Below, one piece after another: positions 1-10,746 of a DNA stretch of 64,000 nucleotides. Origin of the DNA: Ophiosphaerella korrae (Eukaryota; Ascomycota; Dothideomycetes; Pleosporales; Phaeosphaeriaceae); the NCBI GenBank assembly GCA_028456385.1, contig JALNQF010000118.1:1-64000 (forward strand), written 5' to 3'. The translations under genes were made by a program, and so were the position numbers. A model generated the notes under the pieces. The model saw only the letters and a program-made list of their open reading frames with translations. It was not told the origin of the DNA and did not search any database. Every line of letters starts with the position of its first letter. Position 1 is the first letter of the stretch.

Positions 1-74
<74 letters not shown>
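1..74. repeat. 74-base homopolymer G run
   Basis: The window opens with 74 consecutive G residues before normal sequence begins. It is not a telomeric repeat. It sits inside what should be an intron of the adjacent hydrolase gene, so it is most likely a contig edge, gap fill or sequencing artefact rather than biology. Confidence 0.9.
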
Positions 75-75
<1 letters not shown>

Positions 76-156
76 TTATGATGTGTGGATGAAGAAGGAG
101 GTGGGTTATGTGTGTGTGGGTGAAGGGGGGGGCGGGTTATATGGGGACGGACGTAC

Positions 157-1119
157 CCGGCGAACCAGACCTTTGCGCCGCCGCTCTCGACGGACCAGGA
201 GGACCAGAGTGTTCTGTTCTTGTCAAAGGGCGTGCGGGCCGTCATATGCTGGCAGGGGAGGGCGCCAAAGGTCGCAGAAATTGAACTCTTCCCATCCTCC
301 TTCAACACAACATCACGCGTCTCCCACCAGTCCATCTCCGTAACATTGACATTGCTTACGCCACAGTCTTCAAACCATTTCTTGTTCCCCAACGGCGCGA
401 AGAAGTGCGCGTTTGGAAACTTCTTGTGTATGCGGAGAGTGGTAGGGTAGCTTAGGTGATCATAGTGATTGTGGCTGATGACCACAGCGTCAACAACAGG
501 TAGGTCTTCGATTTCACACGGCGGCGGCGTAAAGCGGCGCAAACTCTTGATGTTGATAGGCGCACAGCAGTCCTCAAACACAGGATCAAACAGCACACGG
601 AAGCCGCCAGGAAACTCTACGTAGAAACAGGCGTGGCCGAGCCACGTTGCGCGGAGCTTGGGGGTGTCGCGCGAGACATGAAAGGTTGGGGCATGGACTT
701 GCAGGGTAGAGAGGGAAGTGTCGGGAGTGTTGGCTTGGCCGGTGAGTCTGCGCCTGGGATTGTCAGTCTTATGGTTGAGATATATTCTATGCGGGATGGA
801 TCAAGACGGACCAGATCATCATCCGCAGAAACTGGAAGACTGTGGTTTTGCGGAAACTAGGCCATGGATTTCCGAAGCCCTTTCCATTCTTCAGGTGGTG
901 TGCCTTCTCCTTCGCGTCTTCGGGCTGGGGGGCGGGTTCTGCTGGGATGGATACTGCAGCGCAAAGACCGGCTATTCCTGCTCCGCTTATAGAGCTCATC
1001 CTGGCTGTGGTACTGAGTTGGGGTTGCCAACAAGTCCACTGGGTCTTTCTAAGCACCTTTGATGCGTGTGCTTTCGTCACAATCCGTGTGAATACTTGCA
1101 ATGGCGAGCGTAAGAACAT
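157..1119 (-). CDS. NAPE-hydrolysing phospholipase D-like metallo-beta-lactamase protein (partial, mitochondrial)
   Basis: Minus-strand gene with its 3' part missing. The ATG is at 1119. Exon 1 runs 1119-812, a 58-nt intron covers 811-754 with a GACTG/TGAC-like branch site, and exon 2 runs 753-157, where a GTACGT donor leads into the poly-G tract. The first 60 residues are basic and hydroxylated, like a mitochondrial targeting peptide. Next comes the HHLKNGKGF-x-NPWPSF block typical of NAPE-PLD/Fmp30 proteins. Exon 2 carries the zinc-binding signature SHNHYDHL (near 455-475) and WLGHACFYVEF. Family knowledge: these enzymes hydrolyse N-acylphosphatidylethanolamines, and yeast Fmp30 acts in mitochondrial cardiolipin homeostasis. 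The specific substrate here is inferred. Confidence 0.88.
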
Positions 1120-2694
1120 TGATGCTGTATATATATATATCTCCCACGTAGCCTCAGTCGTCCTATGTACGGACGATAGAAACTCTTTGCACCCGCGTCA
1201 TGGCGGTAGCGGTGGTTCTAGTGCAGAAACGCACGTAATGGAAGTATGGTTGACGTCGACGACGAGGCTCCGATACAGACAACCAATAGCGACCATCGTC
1301 CACGGCAGCCTACCCGCAACCGAATGACCAGCCTGGGAGCGGCCTATCTTCTCCTCCGTTCTCCGGACGAAACCGCTGTCGGACGAGAAGCTTTAACTCC
1401 GGCATCACGAACCACATTCATATTCGCATCGGGAAGACGTGGTTGGTATGAGCTCTCACTGTATAGTCACACTAAAGCAAGGTCAGCAGCACGCCCTCAT
1501 TGCTCAACCACCTCCTGGCGGCAAACAACTCGCCCAAGCCTCAACACTCTCGCAGCCAATTGCTGCCCTCACAATTGTGCATGCAATGCACCGACACATA
1601 GCGGCCTTCAACCAACCACAAATCACGCATCATTGGGAATGCGTTGAGCCACGCGGATCTACCCCCTGCATAACCATCACAGTAGAAGGGGAAGAATTCA
1701 TACAACGCGGCCTTGCCGCTTTCCATTGTGTTTTCGCATTTTTGTATCACTACGAAGCCTCGCCTATACTGTGGGTGGAGTGTACACCAAAAGAAGTTCT
1801 CCGCCTGTGCCTGAAACAATGCCATGGTATTGAACAAAGAAGAAAAGACGAATTTCGCCATGCGAAGGAAACAAGATGGACGCCCATCAATCTGATGCCA
1901 TTAATTACATCCGACCATTGCGGAAGGTGGGGATGAAAGGTAATCGAGTCGTGATCGGAAAGGACATGAAAAGAGATCCAGAAGTTGCATCGCTTCGCCA
2001 TGTGTGCAGTGAGTGCAGACGTGGCGAAGAGGCAACCTGGATCCGGGAGCGACTCAGTGTGTCGAGACCAGCTCCAGAATGAACATTAACCAGTGCAAAC
2101 CCCCCCCCCCCCCCAAAAAAAAAAAAAAACCACTGAGATGATGCGCGCAGAAAAGAAACAATCGTAAAGCTGGAAGCTTGCACTAATCCAAACGCTCAAA
2201 GCGTGGATTGCGTGCGTCCAGAACTAGAAGGCATTGCTGTGACCTTGGTCAATCAAGAACGCCAGGACCCCAATTCACTTTGCGTGCCGAAGAAAAAACC
2301 GTGAATAACCCTGTGTCTAGAACGCAGTGCCAAGAATAACGAAAGAACAAGCTAAAGAGTAAGGGAAATCTATCATGCAGAATGATCGCAGCCTGGTGCG
2401 TTTTCGTGAGATCCGGAGTGGGCGCCAATATGCGTGCAAATAGCGGAAAGAACATAGCGATTCCGCGCCTCGAGAGAAAGGTTCCAGATAGGTAAGTGTA
2501 GGCTTCACTCGTGGCGAGGAGGCCAATTGTGCCCAGTGTCCAATGGGTCTGAAGTGGGAGGCAGCCACATGGACCGAGACACTTGGCAGAAATGAATAGA
2601 TACTTTTGGACAGATGAATCGCTAAGATGAAGATGGAAGGTGAAATGAGCAGTTGTGCAGCGAGCACGTCGTCGCAAGCCATGTGTCGCAGCAA
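1120..2694. other. Intergenic, no gene recognised; C15A15 tract
   Basis: Several open frames of 80-165 codons occur on both strands, but none has recognisable domains or consistent splice structure. The only obvious structure is a run of 15 C followed directly by 15 A at 2100-2129. The 3' end lies about 570 bp beyond the stop of the minus-strand cyclin gene. Confidence 0.6.
2100..2129. repeat. Poly-C/poly-A junction tract (C15A15)
   Basis: Fifteen C are followed immediately by fifteen A. It could be a poly-A-like scar of a retroelement or a microsatellite pair. No flanking element body is visible. Confidence 0.85.
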
Positions 2695-4077
2695 TTAGAC
2701 GGCAACAGCTTGGGGGCCATAGCTGGGGGGCAGGAAATAGTTTTGGTGCCGCTGCACACAATAACTGCAGCCACAGTTTGAGCCATGTTGGTTCCAGACA
2801 GAAGTGCTGTACTGGTTGACATATGCAGGCGGGCCGTAGTTGGTTGCATGCTGCTGTTGGGGTTGGGCGGTGGGCTGAGACAGGGGAGGGAACCCGAACA
2901 TGGTGCGACGCGAGTATCCTTCCGGAGCCCATGCACCCGCAGCGCCATAGTACTCGGGCGTAGTGGGTCCCGTAATGGGTGCTGACGCGGGCGAGTGCTC
3001 GTTTGCAGACCTCCAAGGATCAAATGGAGAGTAGCTGGACGCATTGTAGGACGACTGGGAGGACTGCGCGGACTTGGGGGTGAACTCATATCCTAGCTGG
3101 CTAAACGTCTGAGAGGGCAGCGGAGGAAGCGGCTTATTTGGGTTCAAGGACCGTCGCTGCACGGAAGTGTCGATTGGGCTGAGCTTGTTGCTACGGCCGG
3201 CGCGAGCAGCAGCATGGTCTTGGAACTCTTCCCACTGGTCTGACCAGTACCTCCAACCTTGATGCTCCATGGGGTCGCGATGAAGCTGGTAGTCAATGGC
3301 GTTCAACCACTCCATCTCGAGGCGATTCAGCTCCTCGACGTGAATGCCGCTAACTTCAGACCAGGACTTGTTGATGAAGGTGTTGTCGTCGAGGAACTTG
3401 CTGCCAAGCACAAGGGCAATAGTGAGGAGACGGAACAGGTGAGTGTTAGTCTTGGGCTCGGCGTACAACATGGGCATCCGGTTGCTCAAGTAAAACATGC
3501 TGAGCAAAATGGTCGCAGAGGGCAGTCGTGTCGCACACAGCACCTGGTGAACCCACTTGCGAAAGGGTGTGGGCATCATGCGGCCAGGAGTGATGAGGCG
3601 CAAAGCGGTGTCGCAGACAAAATCGGTCATGACATCCATGTCGTAGTCGAGCTTAGCAGACACTCCACCAACAGGCTTTTCTTCCTTGGCCGGGGGCTGT
3701 GTGCGCTGGTGGCTGTACTCGTGAGCGCGTTGGTGTTGCAGCGCCGCATCTGCCATGGGCTGGCCTGACTGGACGCGCATTGGCGGAAGAAGAGGTGCAC
3801 TCGCGGCCTCGTAAAAGCCTGGAGCCGGGAGGCTGATAGGCGCATTGCTGAGGTAGGTGCCTGCCTGTGGGTACATGGGTGGCATAGCAATAGCGAGCTG
3901 GCTGTAGCGGTCTGCGAAATCGTAACCGTCGTCCTGCTGCCGAATTGCAGGCTGGCCTGAGTAGCCGTTCTGCTGCTGGTATTGCGTACCTCCACAGCCA
4001 GAGTGGTAGCTGGGAACGAATTCGGGGGGTGTCAGCAACTGCCGAGGCATGCTCTGACGAGGGTAAAAGGACGGCAT
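2695..4077 (-). CDS. Pho85-type cyclin (Clg1/Pcl-like)
   Basis: Single-exon gene of 460 residues. I take the ATG at 4077 (MPSFYPRQ...); the frame stays open upstream but only from a TTG codon. Residues about 1-140 are Pro/Gln/Tyr-rich and disordered. A cyclin box follows at about 141-266, with features such as FVCDTALRL, FRKWVHQVL, LLSMFYLSNRMP, ALVLGSKFLDDNTF and NRLEMEWLNAIDYQL. The tail is again low-complexity and contains GSNCGCSYC near the C terminus. This is the layout of Pcl/Clg1 cyclins, which activate the CDK Pho85 in nutrient and cell-cycle signalling. Assignment to the Pho85 cyclin family is firm. The Clg1 subgroup, based on the long Q/P-rich flanks, is an inference. Confidence 0.88.
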   Translation of the reverse strand: MPSFYPRQSMPRQLLTPPEFVPSYHSGCGGTQYQQQNGYSGQPAIRQQDDGYDFADRYSQLAIAMPPMYPQAGTYLSNAPISLPAPGFYEAASAPLLPPMRVQSGQPMADAALQHQRAHEYSHQRTQPPAKEEKPVGGVSAKLDYDMDVMTDFVCDTALRLITPGRMMPTPFRKWVHQVLCATRLPSATILLSMFYLSNRMPMLYAEPKTNTHLFRLLTIALVLGSKFLDDNTFINKSWSEVSGIHVEELNRLEMEWLNAIDYQLHRDPMEHQGWRYWSDQWEEFQDHAAARAGRSNKLSPIDTSVQRRSLNPNKPLPPLPSQTFSQLGYEFTPKSAQSSQSSYNASSYSPFDPWRSANEHSPASAPITGPTTPEYYGAAGAWAPEGYSRRTMFGFPPLSQPTAQPQQQHATNYGPPAYVNQYSTSVWNQHGSNCGCSYCVQRHQNYFLPPSYGPQAVAV

Positions 4078-6561
4078 GGTGGCGCTGAGTGACGCAGAAG
4101 AACGAGAGAGACTGACGGTTGGCCTACGCAATGAGTTAGCAAACGCACGGCAATGCAGCTAGTTGGGTGGCGTAGCGTGACGTACAGTCTCTTCGTTCCA
4201 AGCCGCTGGGAGGGTGAGCGTGCGCTCTGAGGTATGACGACCGGCTCTAGCAAGATGCGCTCATGTACAGGTGGGGTTTGGCGATGAGAGACGGTGTCTT
4301 TGATAGGAGAAGGTGAGAGAGAAGGTAAAGTGGTTGTAAGAATACAGTCACTTGCAATGCAGGCCCGGGTGGTTGACAAACGGAGCGTGAATGTGGGTGG
4401 CGCAGCGTAAACTGGGAGGAAGTGAACGCGGGTGCGGGCGTGATTGAAGGATCAACCAGGGCGAAGGCTAAGTGAATAGGTCGCCTATGATGCTGTGTGT
4501 ATGAATACTGATGGTTTGTCGAACAGGGGATCGGAGGCTGCTAGGTCCGGAAAGCAGTCGCAGGTACGCCGACGGAGACAGAAGGAACAACGCTCGAGAA
4601 TACCGTGCAGTGCAGTGCAGTGCAGTGCAGCACAATGCAGTTTGGTGTTGAAACCGGGACGAAAGGTGAATCGTCAAGTGGTTGAGCTGTTAGGGGATAC
4701 CCGGACGGGGCCAGGGTCTGGTCCTTTTTATTATTATTTTTTTTTTGAGACTTTCCTCAGGACGAGCGGCACGCTGGGGAGAGGGGAGAGCAGACGCAGC
4801 ACTTGGACAGGCCCGATGCAAGGTGCAATGGGGAGCGGGTGCTGAGATACAGGACTCAGGAGGGCCAGGAGCCGCGGCGCCCGAGCGTTCGCTGACTGGC
4901 CAGCGGTCAAGTCAGCCCGCTATTACGAGACAGACGAAGGCTCAAGGTGAGCAAACGCAACGCAGCGGCTGCAACGCGTCGGCGGTAGGGAGAGAGGGTG
5001 AGGGGGGAGGACGGAGGATGAGGGCGGGGGGCGAGGGCGAGGGAGGATCGGTGTTGAAGTGCGGTGCTGGGTGGTGTGGAGAGAGGAGGGTGAGGAAGGG
5101 CAGGGAGAGAGGGCGGATGGAGAGCGTGGCCCCGTTGTGGAAGCGAATGGGCTGCGCACTACGCACGCACACACTCGCGGCGACTCTTCATAATCCACCC
5201 ATCCATCGTTCATTAGCAGCGCACCGTTGCCGCATGCAGGCTAGCGCGCTGTTATGCCCATCGCCAGGCACTCGGCTGCAGGCCGCCCCTAACACGCACT
5301 CGCCGCACGCCCGCCAATGGCAGGCCCCCGCGGCCGGCCCTGGAGCGAGCCACGTCTCTCTGCCCTCGTTGCCGCTCCATGCTGCCATCCTGTTTTCCAG
5401 CCGTTGCATGCAGTAGTTCGGGCTCAGCAGACCCTTCCCAGTCACCCAGGGCCCTCCTGCCAGCCGCCAGCCGCCAGCCCCCATCCGCCATCCGCCATCT
5501 GCCATCCGTCTGTGATGACTCTGAGTCCCGTCTGACGCTCGTCGAGCAGGAGCTGCTGCCAACACCAGCGCAAATATAGACTCCGGACCGTGTGAGCCAG
5601 CCCTTGATTAGGCCACAACACCACAATCTCTTGTGCTGCGGCGCCCCGCCCGTGCCCACTGCCCTCCCTTCTCCGTTGCTGACCGGCATGCTGGCCTCTG
5701 GCCCAAGGGATCAGAGTCGGTCGGTCAGTCGGACAGGCCCTGCCTCTGCATCCATGGTCCACCAGGCGGGTCATGTCACACCGGCGCCGCGCATGCTGCA
5801 TCATTGACGATGAGGGGTGACCTTTCCCATCAGCCAAGTCTGCCTCAATCGGGCCAACCTCGTCAACCTGCACACCAGCGGCGACACCGGCCGCGCTGCG
5901 TGCCCGTCATACCGTCATACACCTCCACAGTGGCAACCCCGTTCAATTTTCGTCGTCCGCCTGTGTCTGGCCTGGCGTCTCCGTAATCAAGCGCCCACAT
6001 GAAAATTTGACAGCTCTGCTTATTCGCTGCTCGCTCGCTGCTCGTAATTGGTCCCGAGCCTGCCCTCACACGCAGCCAGTAACCGTTCGCAGCGCCCACG
6101 AGATCTTCGTCCAGGCAACAAACATCGTGTCCTGATTACGCACCTGATTCACTTTGCCCACCGCAATGATCATGACATGCAAAGCAGGCTGAGATGATGG
6201 CGCATGTGCTGCCATGCACTCGGCTTGGCTGATACCGTCTTCTTTCCCGTTGCCGCCGCGCAACAATCTCGTGTCATTTACACACCCCAAGCCTCTCGTG
6301 CAAATTGCAGGTACCTGCACATAGTACTACACATCGCTGTCCGTATCACATGATTCCCAAAACGCCTGAGCCTCTTACCCTCTTACCCTCTTCTAATAAA
6401 CATGCGTCTGCACGTGGGCTCGTAAATGATCCTGAGGTCCTCGGACCTTCCCTTACAACGCCAGTCACCGATGCCAGTGCTCAATTCCGAGAGTCCGGCG
6501 ACAATATCCCTCAATGTCCCTCCCCGCACCCATTTTGCTTGCGCAATCACTTTGCTCGCGC
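4078..6561. other. Long gene-free region upstream of the cyclin, GC-rich low-complexity DNA
   Basis: About 2.5 kb between the cyclin start and the RPL7 stop. It is rich in GA/CT and CCGCCA-type low-complexity tracts, which create long but unconvincing open frames (for example 4745-5416). A T-rich stretch lies at 4731-4746, and CCGCCATC-like repeats occur near 5460-5510. A long 5' leader or regulatory region for the cyclin is plausible. No gene is supported. Confidence 0.55.
4606..4630. repeat. (TGCAG)5 microsatellite
   Basis: Five perfect tandem copies of the pentamer TGCAG lie in the region upstream of the cyclin gene. They are followed by an imperfect copy. Confidence 0.9.
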
Positions 6562-7659
6562 TTAATTCATTTGTTTGATCAATTCGTTGATCTTCTCCTC
6601 TCGGTTGCCAAGATCGCCGCCCTCAATAAAGTGCTTGAACTTTCTTTTGTGGAAACCGCCCGTTGGGCTGTTCAGCTTAAAAGGCCACAAGAAGTTGGAT
6701 GCCTGCTTGAAATTGGGCCCAACTGTGTAGATTTCATGGATCAAATCCTCCATACAGATAATTCCATACTTGCCGAGGTTGTCCTCGATGATCTCGTTGT
6801 CTGTCAATGGAAGTCGCTGCTTGTCGACCTTGCCATAACCTCGCTCTGCATGCCGAGTCAGCGACCAGCTTTGTTGGACACGTAAAGTAACTTACTATAA
6901 ACAAGCTCACGGACAGACTTTTGGTTTGGGTAACCGTAAGCAACAAATGGCTCCACAACTGTAGTAGAGTTAGCTAGCACTCGGCCCTTGGCGCCGGATG
7001 CACTCACTCTTCAACATCTCCAAGGTCGCCCTGGTGAGTCTAATGAAAACGCCATTGTTGATTTGCAGCAAACGCAAAAGCTGCAGTGTCTTGCGCTTTT
7101 TGGGGTCGATTTTGTTGATACCCTTGATACGTACAACAAAGGCCAACTTTGCCTCTGCAGGAACGTAAAGGCTTTCGCTCTTCTTGGCTTCACGGGACAG
7201 CCGTATCCTTTCTCGATCGGCGTCACGATATTCCTTCACATATTTCTCTGCCCTCGTAAAGATGACCTCTCGCTTTTTTTTATTCTTCTCTGTTTGTTGT
7301 CAGCGTGAACTTTGACATGTAGGTGCCATGTACCACAAGATCAAGAGGGCAATTGTATCATTCCCGAAAGATGGTTAACAATTCGACAACATTGACCGTA
7401 GTCTAGCCGATAGTGTGGTAGTTATAATCATCACAATTGCCCCCTTGAATCGTCATAGCACATTGGAGGTACCGTACCTCTCTTCTCCTTCGTCGCAAGA
7501 GCGCGTTCCTCGCGAGCCTTCTCCCGCGACTTCCGCTTCTTCAGCAGCGTCTCGGGAACAAGAATGTCGTTCTGTGTCGGGACGCTTCTAGAAGATGTAA
7601 GTAAATGATGAGATAGGCAGGCAGCAAATGTTGCGTTTGACAGAGACTTACGGCGCCAT
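6562..7659 (-). CDS. RPL7: 60S ribosomal protein L7 (uL30)
   Basis: Five exons on the minus strand: 7659-7652, 7587-7478, 7289-7008, 6958-6896 and 6845-6562, giving 248 residues, the usual length for eukaryotic RPL7. Exon 1 is only 8 nt (ATGGCGCC) and is followed by a GTAAGT donor. The spliced protein shows the basic N terminus ([22 protein letters not shown]) and the uL30 core ([27 protein letters not shown]). It ends in the [35 protein letters not shown] and NELIKQMN blocks. Introns 1, 3 and 4 are 49-64 nt. Intron 2 is 188 nt and hosts a snoRNA. L7 is a structural protein of the large subunit that contacts 5S/25S rRNA. Confidence 0.97.
7347..7442 (-). ncRNA. Intronic C/D-box snoRNA guiding 25S rRNA (snR39/snR59-like)
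   Basis: It lies inside RPL7 intron 2 on the sense strand. A perfect terminal stem GGGCAATTG/CAATTGCCC (7442-7434 with 7355-7347) brackets a C box GTGATGA (7434-7428) and a D-box-like ATGA (7361-7358; the consensus is CTGA). Directly 5' of the D box is CCATCTTTCGGG, a 12-nt complement of the conserved LSU rRNA segment CCCGAAAGATGG. In yeast, snR39 and snR59, which guide 2'-O-methylation in this same 25S segment, also sit in RPL7 introns. That shared host gene strongly supports the call. The deviant D box and the exact target nucleotide remain uncertain. Confidence 0.82.
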
Positions 7660-9000
7660 GATGAAGCTACAGATCAAAGTTCAAAAATCTCCTAAAGTTC
7701 GATTTTCGCCTGTACGTTAGCGGGGCGCTAGTTTCAAATTAGCATAGCTGACACTAGGCTGATCGAATGTCATCACGTGACCTTTTTCATCCCAGCCCAG
7801 CGCTGTCTCAGCAGAACGGTCATCCAACCATTACCACTTTATCACACAACTTAGTTATTCATCAAAATCTGATGCTGCATTAGATTTCTTCGTACTCGGG
7901 AAAGCCCCTTCTGTTTATCGCAGCTATACCACAACTTTACATGTACAGTAGCTGCAAGTCGATCTCAAGTCCAAGTACAAATAAGCACCCAAGGTTCCCC
8001 TGAAGAGACACTTCGACTATCATATCCCATAATTGTGTTAACAGTTTCTGCGGAATGAAACACCACGTTTTTTGTCTCTCGGGGTATCTGCCTATATTTA
8101 GCTTGGTTCGTCCACAAGGTCTGGCTTGTCTCAACCCCACGACGCATGTTTCACTCTTTTCTTCTAATTTCATATATGTATACCTACTCTTAAACAAGGG
8201 TTACGCTCACACTTCAGGATCACTCAATGGACAGTGCAGGGATCATACTATAGCGATCCCTATGTCCTAGCAGACAAGTGGTAGCAGTTCATTAGTACAA
8301 ACTTGAGACACAATCACGACCAGGGCATTTCCAAATCGTGAGAATTTGCTTACTCTGCTACATGAATTAGATCTAAATGCGTCCAACTATTGCTCGCGTG
8401 CATTTTATGACGCAAAGAGTTTACGAACGTCTCCCGAACTCGAATCAATAAACGCATCATCCGGTGTTCGGATAAAGGTTTCGCGAAAAAACTTCCAAAT
8501 TCTCCTATTAGTACCGTTGTATGAAACTTCCCAGGACCCGCATATTTCTTTATGCGTTCTTCAAGGACAATAGTATGTGTGGCAGGACATCGTTCGCTGG
8601 GACACAAACACCACTGCTCGACCCATACCGCGCGATGACACAGGTAAAAGTACCGAAAATAGCATTTGGACGCCACACCAAGAAGAAGCAATTCCCTACC
8701 CCGCGTTGGCAACGTCAGCCGCTGTTGCTGTTGGCTCTCAAAGCTAGTGATCAACGCATTCTAGCACTCCAACCTAATCCGGAAACGAGGCTCAAAATTT
8801 ACTCCTACGTAGCAACGCTACTAGGACAAAGCACCAACCGGAAACGGTGCAGATTAGTTTTCAAACCTCCACAGCAACACGACGTAGTGCTCGCAAACGG
8901 CCACAGGTGATAGTAGAGCTTGATATAAGATGGATACACAATTGACTAATATGAATCACCATCAATCGTTTCGACAGCGCTTCACTCGCTTCAATAACAC
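7660..9000. other. Intergenic, nothing recognised
   Basis: This interval holds the RPL7 promoter side (7660-7800) and moderately AT-rich DNA. Short open frames on both strands (for example 8350-8754) show no domain, codon-use or splice pattern that supports a gene. Confidence 0.5.
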
Positions 9001-9029
9001 TTCAAGATCTATTTGGAACATCACTACCG

Positions 9030-9799
9030 TTGTTAAGAAAATCGGTAATTACCTGTCATTTCACTACGACTATCACATCGTAGACCTTTACAACTGTAGC
9101 CCGCCCTGCTTATCCCGACTACCGCGCCTACTCCCCACCTTCTTATCCCATCCACACTCCTCCTTCTTACCTTATGTCTACTCCTCCTGCTTACCCCGTC
9201 TACACTCCCGAATACCTTGTCTACACGCCCATTCCGCCTCCCGTCACTACCAAGTTGCTCACCTCGTTGCAGATCGTGACGAGTTACGTCACTTCCCCTC
9301 CCGCTGACCTCGACACCCACGCCTGCCCCACCCATCAGCACGCCTAAGATCAACACCACTGTTATGCCGCCCCGGCCCGTCACCGTCCTTGTCACGCGGC
9401 CTGGCAACCTTATCACCGTGTCTGTTACCTAGTCTGTTACGAGAACTGCAACCATTACTACGACGGGGCCGGCGGGTAAACCAACGACCATCACGTCGGT
9501 CATTGTTAGGCCGCCGGGTACTCCATGTATTCCAGGGACTCCTAGCTCTCCCAATTCTCCAGGTACCCAAGGTTCTCCTGGCGCTCCAGGGAAGCCAGGT
9601 ACTCCTGGTGCTCCAAGTACTCCCGGTACTCCAGGTCTTCCGGCTCCCCAGGTACTCCGGGCTCTCCCGCCGCGCCAGCACCCCAGGTACATCCGCGCGC
9701 CCTCCACCCGTGCAATACACGGGCGCGGCGGCCACGGTGAAGATAAGTGTTCTTGCTGGCGCCGTGGGCTTTGTGAGCGTTGTGTTTGCAGGCTTGTAA
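9030..9799 (+). pseudogene. Decayed collagen-like, Pro/Thr-rich GPI-anchored wall protein gene
   Basis: Translation in shifting plus-strand frames gives a coherent surface protein. First come Tyr/Pro repeats (PAYPDY, PPSYP, PVYTPEY), then a Thr-rich stretch (TRTATITTTGPAGKPTT), then collagen-like PGTPG/PGAPG/GSPG triplets (9520-9680). A hydrophobic C-terminal tail (KISVLAGAVGFVSVVFAGL, stop near 9797) resembles a GPI-attachment signal. The frame is broken: a TAG at 9430-9432 lies just before the TATITTT block, and the collagen-like part needs at least two frame changes (near 9640 and 9690) to reach the tail. Upstream, another frame change is needed near 9310. Introns could explain one break but not all; the spacer between the last two is too short. 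No signal peptide is visible. Confidence 0.55.
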
Positions 9800-10746
9800 G
9801 TGGTGGTTGAGGTGTGTGGATTAAATTGTGTTTGAGTTGGTTTTAGTAGATTTCCTCAAATCTATGTGTGATGTGGGGAAAAGGGGAGGGGGTCTGTAGT
9901 GATGATTTTTAATAAAGAAAAGTAAAAATGCATATGTTGATTAGTGATGCCGTGTGTGTGTTGGTGGAGAGGGAGTGGAAGGGTGAGCGTGTAGGTGAGG
10001 TTTAGTTTGTAAAATGCGTGTGCGTTCTTGAGAAGCAGACAGGGCGTGGATGAATTTTGAATCACCACTCCGGACATCTTACGAATGTACAAGTTGTCAT
10101 GTCAAATACAACGCCTGTTTGAAAAAAGAAATGCATCTAAACTTGTTAGCGAGGAGGGAAAATTGTTTCTGTCCAAGCATAGTGATGTTTTTAAGAGCTT
10201 ATGGCTATAGTTCATTCATGTTTTATCAAATTTATGTGCTGCGATATTTATAAGTACCAAAAAAGTACCTTAGATGACAGTATTTATGACTAGCAAATCT
10301 ACAGACGACCCGCCCTATCCTACAGAAAAGAAGGTAGATAATGGTTTATATGTGGAGTTGATTTAAGTATTAGTTACCTCGCTAGAATGGAGTTGGGAAG
10401 GTAGAAAGTTGCCTGTTATCTCCGACCCGGATGAGTATTATGCAATGTGGTGGATAGTAAAGGCTTTCGTGTTACAACATATGAAGCATACTAATATTTG
10501 TAAAGCCGTGGCTTTTAATTTCGGTTGTATTTGGCAGTACATTCCTAGATATAGCGTTTCCCCCCCAATATTACCTACTGCTACCTAGTAGTTAATCCCA
10601 TATTGTACCTATGGCGGATGGCCACAGTATCATTAGATGATTTTAGAATTCCGAGGTCATATACCTAGAATTTAGCAATGGAACGTTACATGTGTCTATA
10701 AATTCCTCTGCAGTAACTCGAGAAAATATTACATGTGATACTCTCA
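9800..10746. other. AT-rich intergenic DNA
   Basis: AT-rich sequence without recognisable coding potential. It contains short poly-A/T and GTAC-like motifs. It may be an old, mutated repeat, but I see no terminal repeats or coding relics. Confidence 0.45.

Noticed and set aside
4078..4131. N-terminal extension of the cyclin to 4131
   Set aside because: The upstream start would be TTG; the first ATG in frame is at 4077.
4745..5416. A 223-codon plus-strand open frame
   Set aside because: It arises from GA-rich low-complexity DNA, has no recognisable domain and overlaps frames of similar length on the other strand.
9500..9700. CRISPR-like or tandem repeat array in the PGTPG region
   Set aside because: The periodicity is codon-level (9-nt) collagen-like coding sequence without spacers, in a eukaryotic genome.
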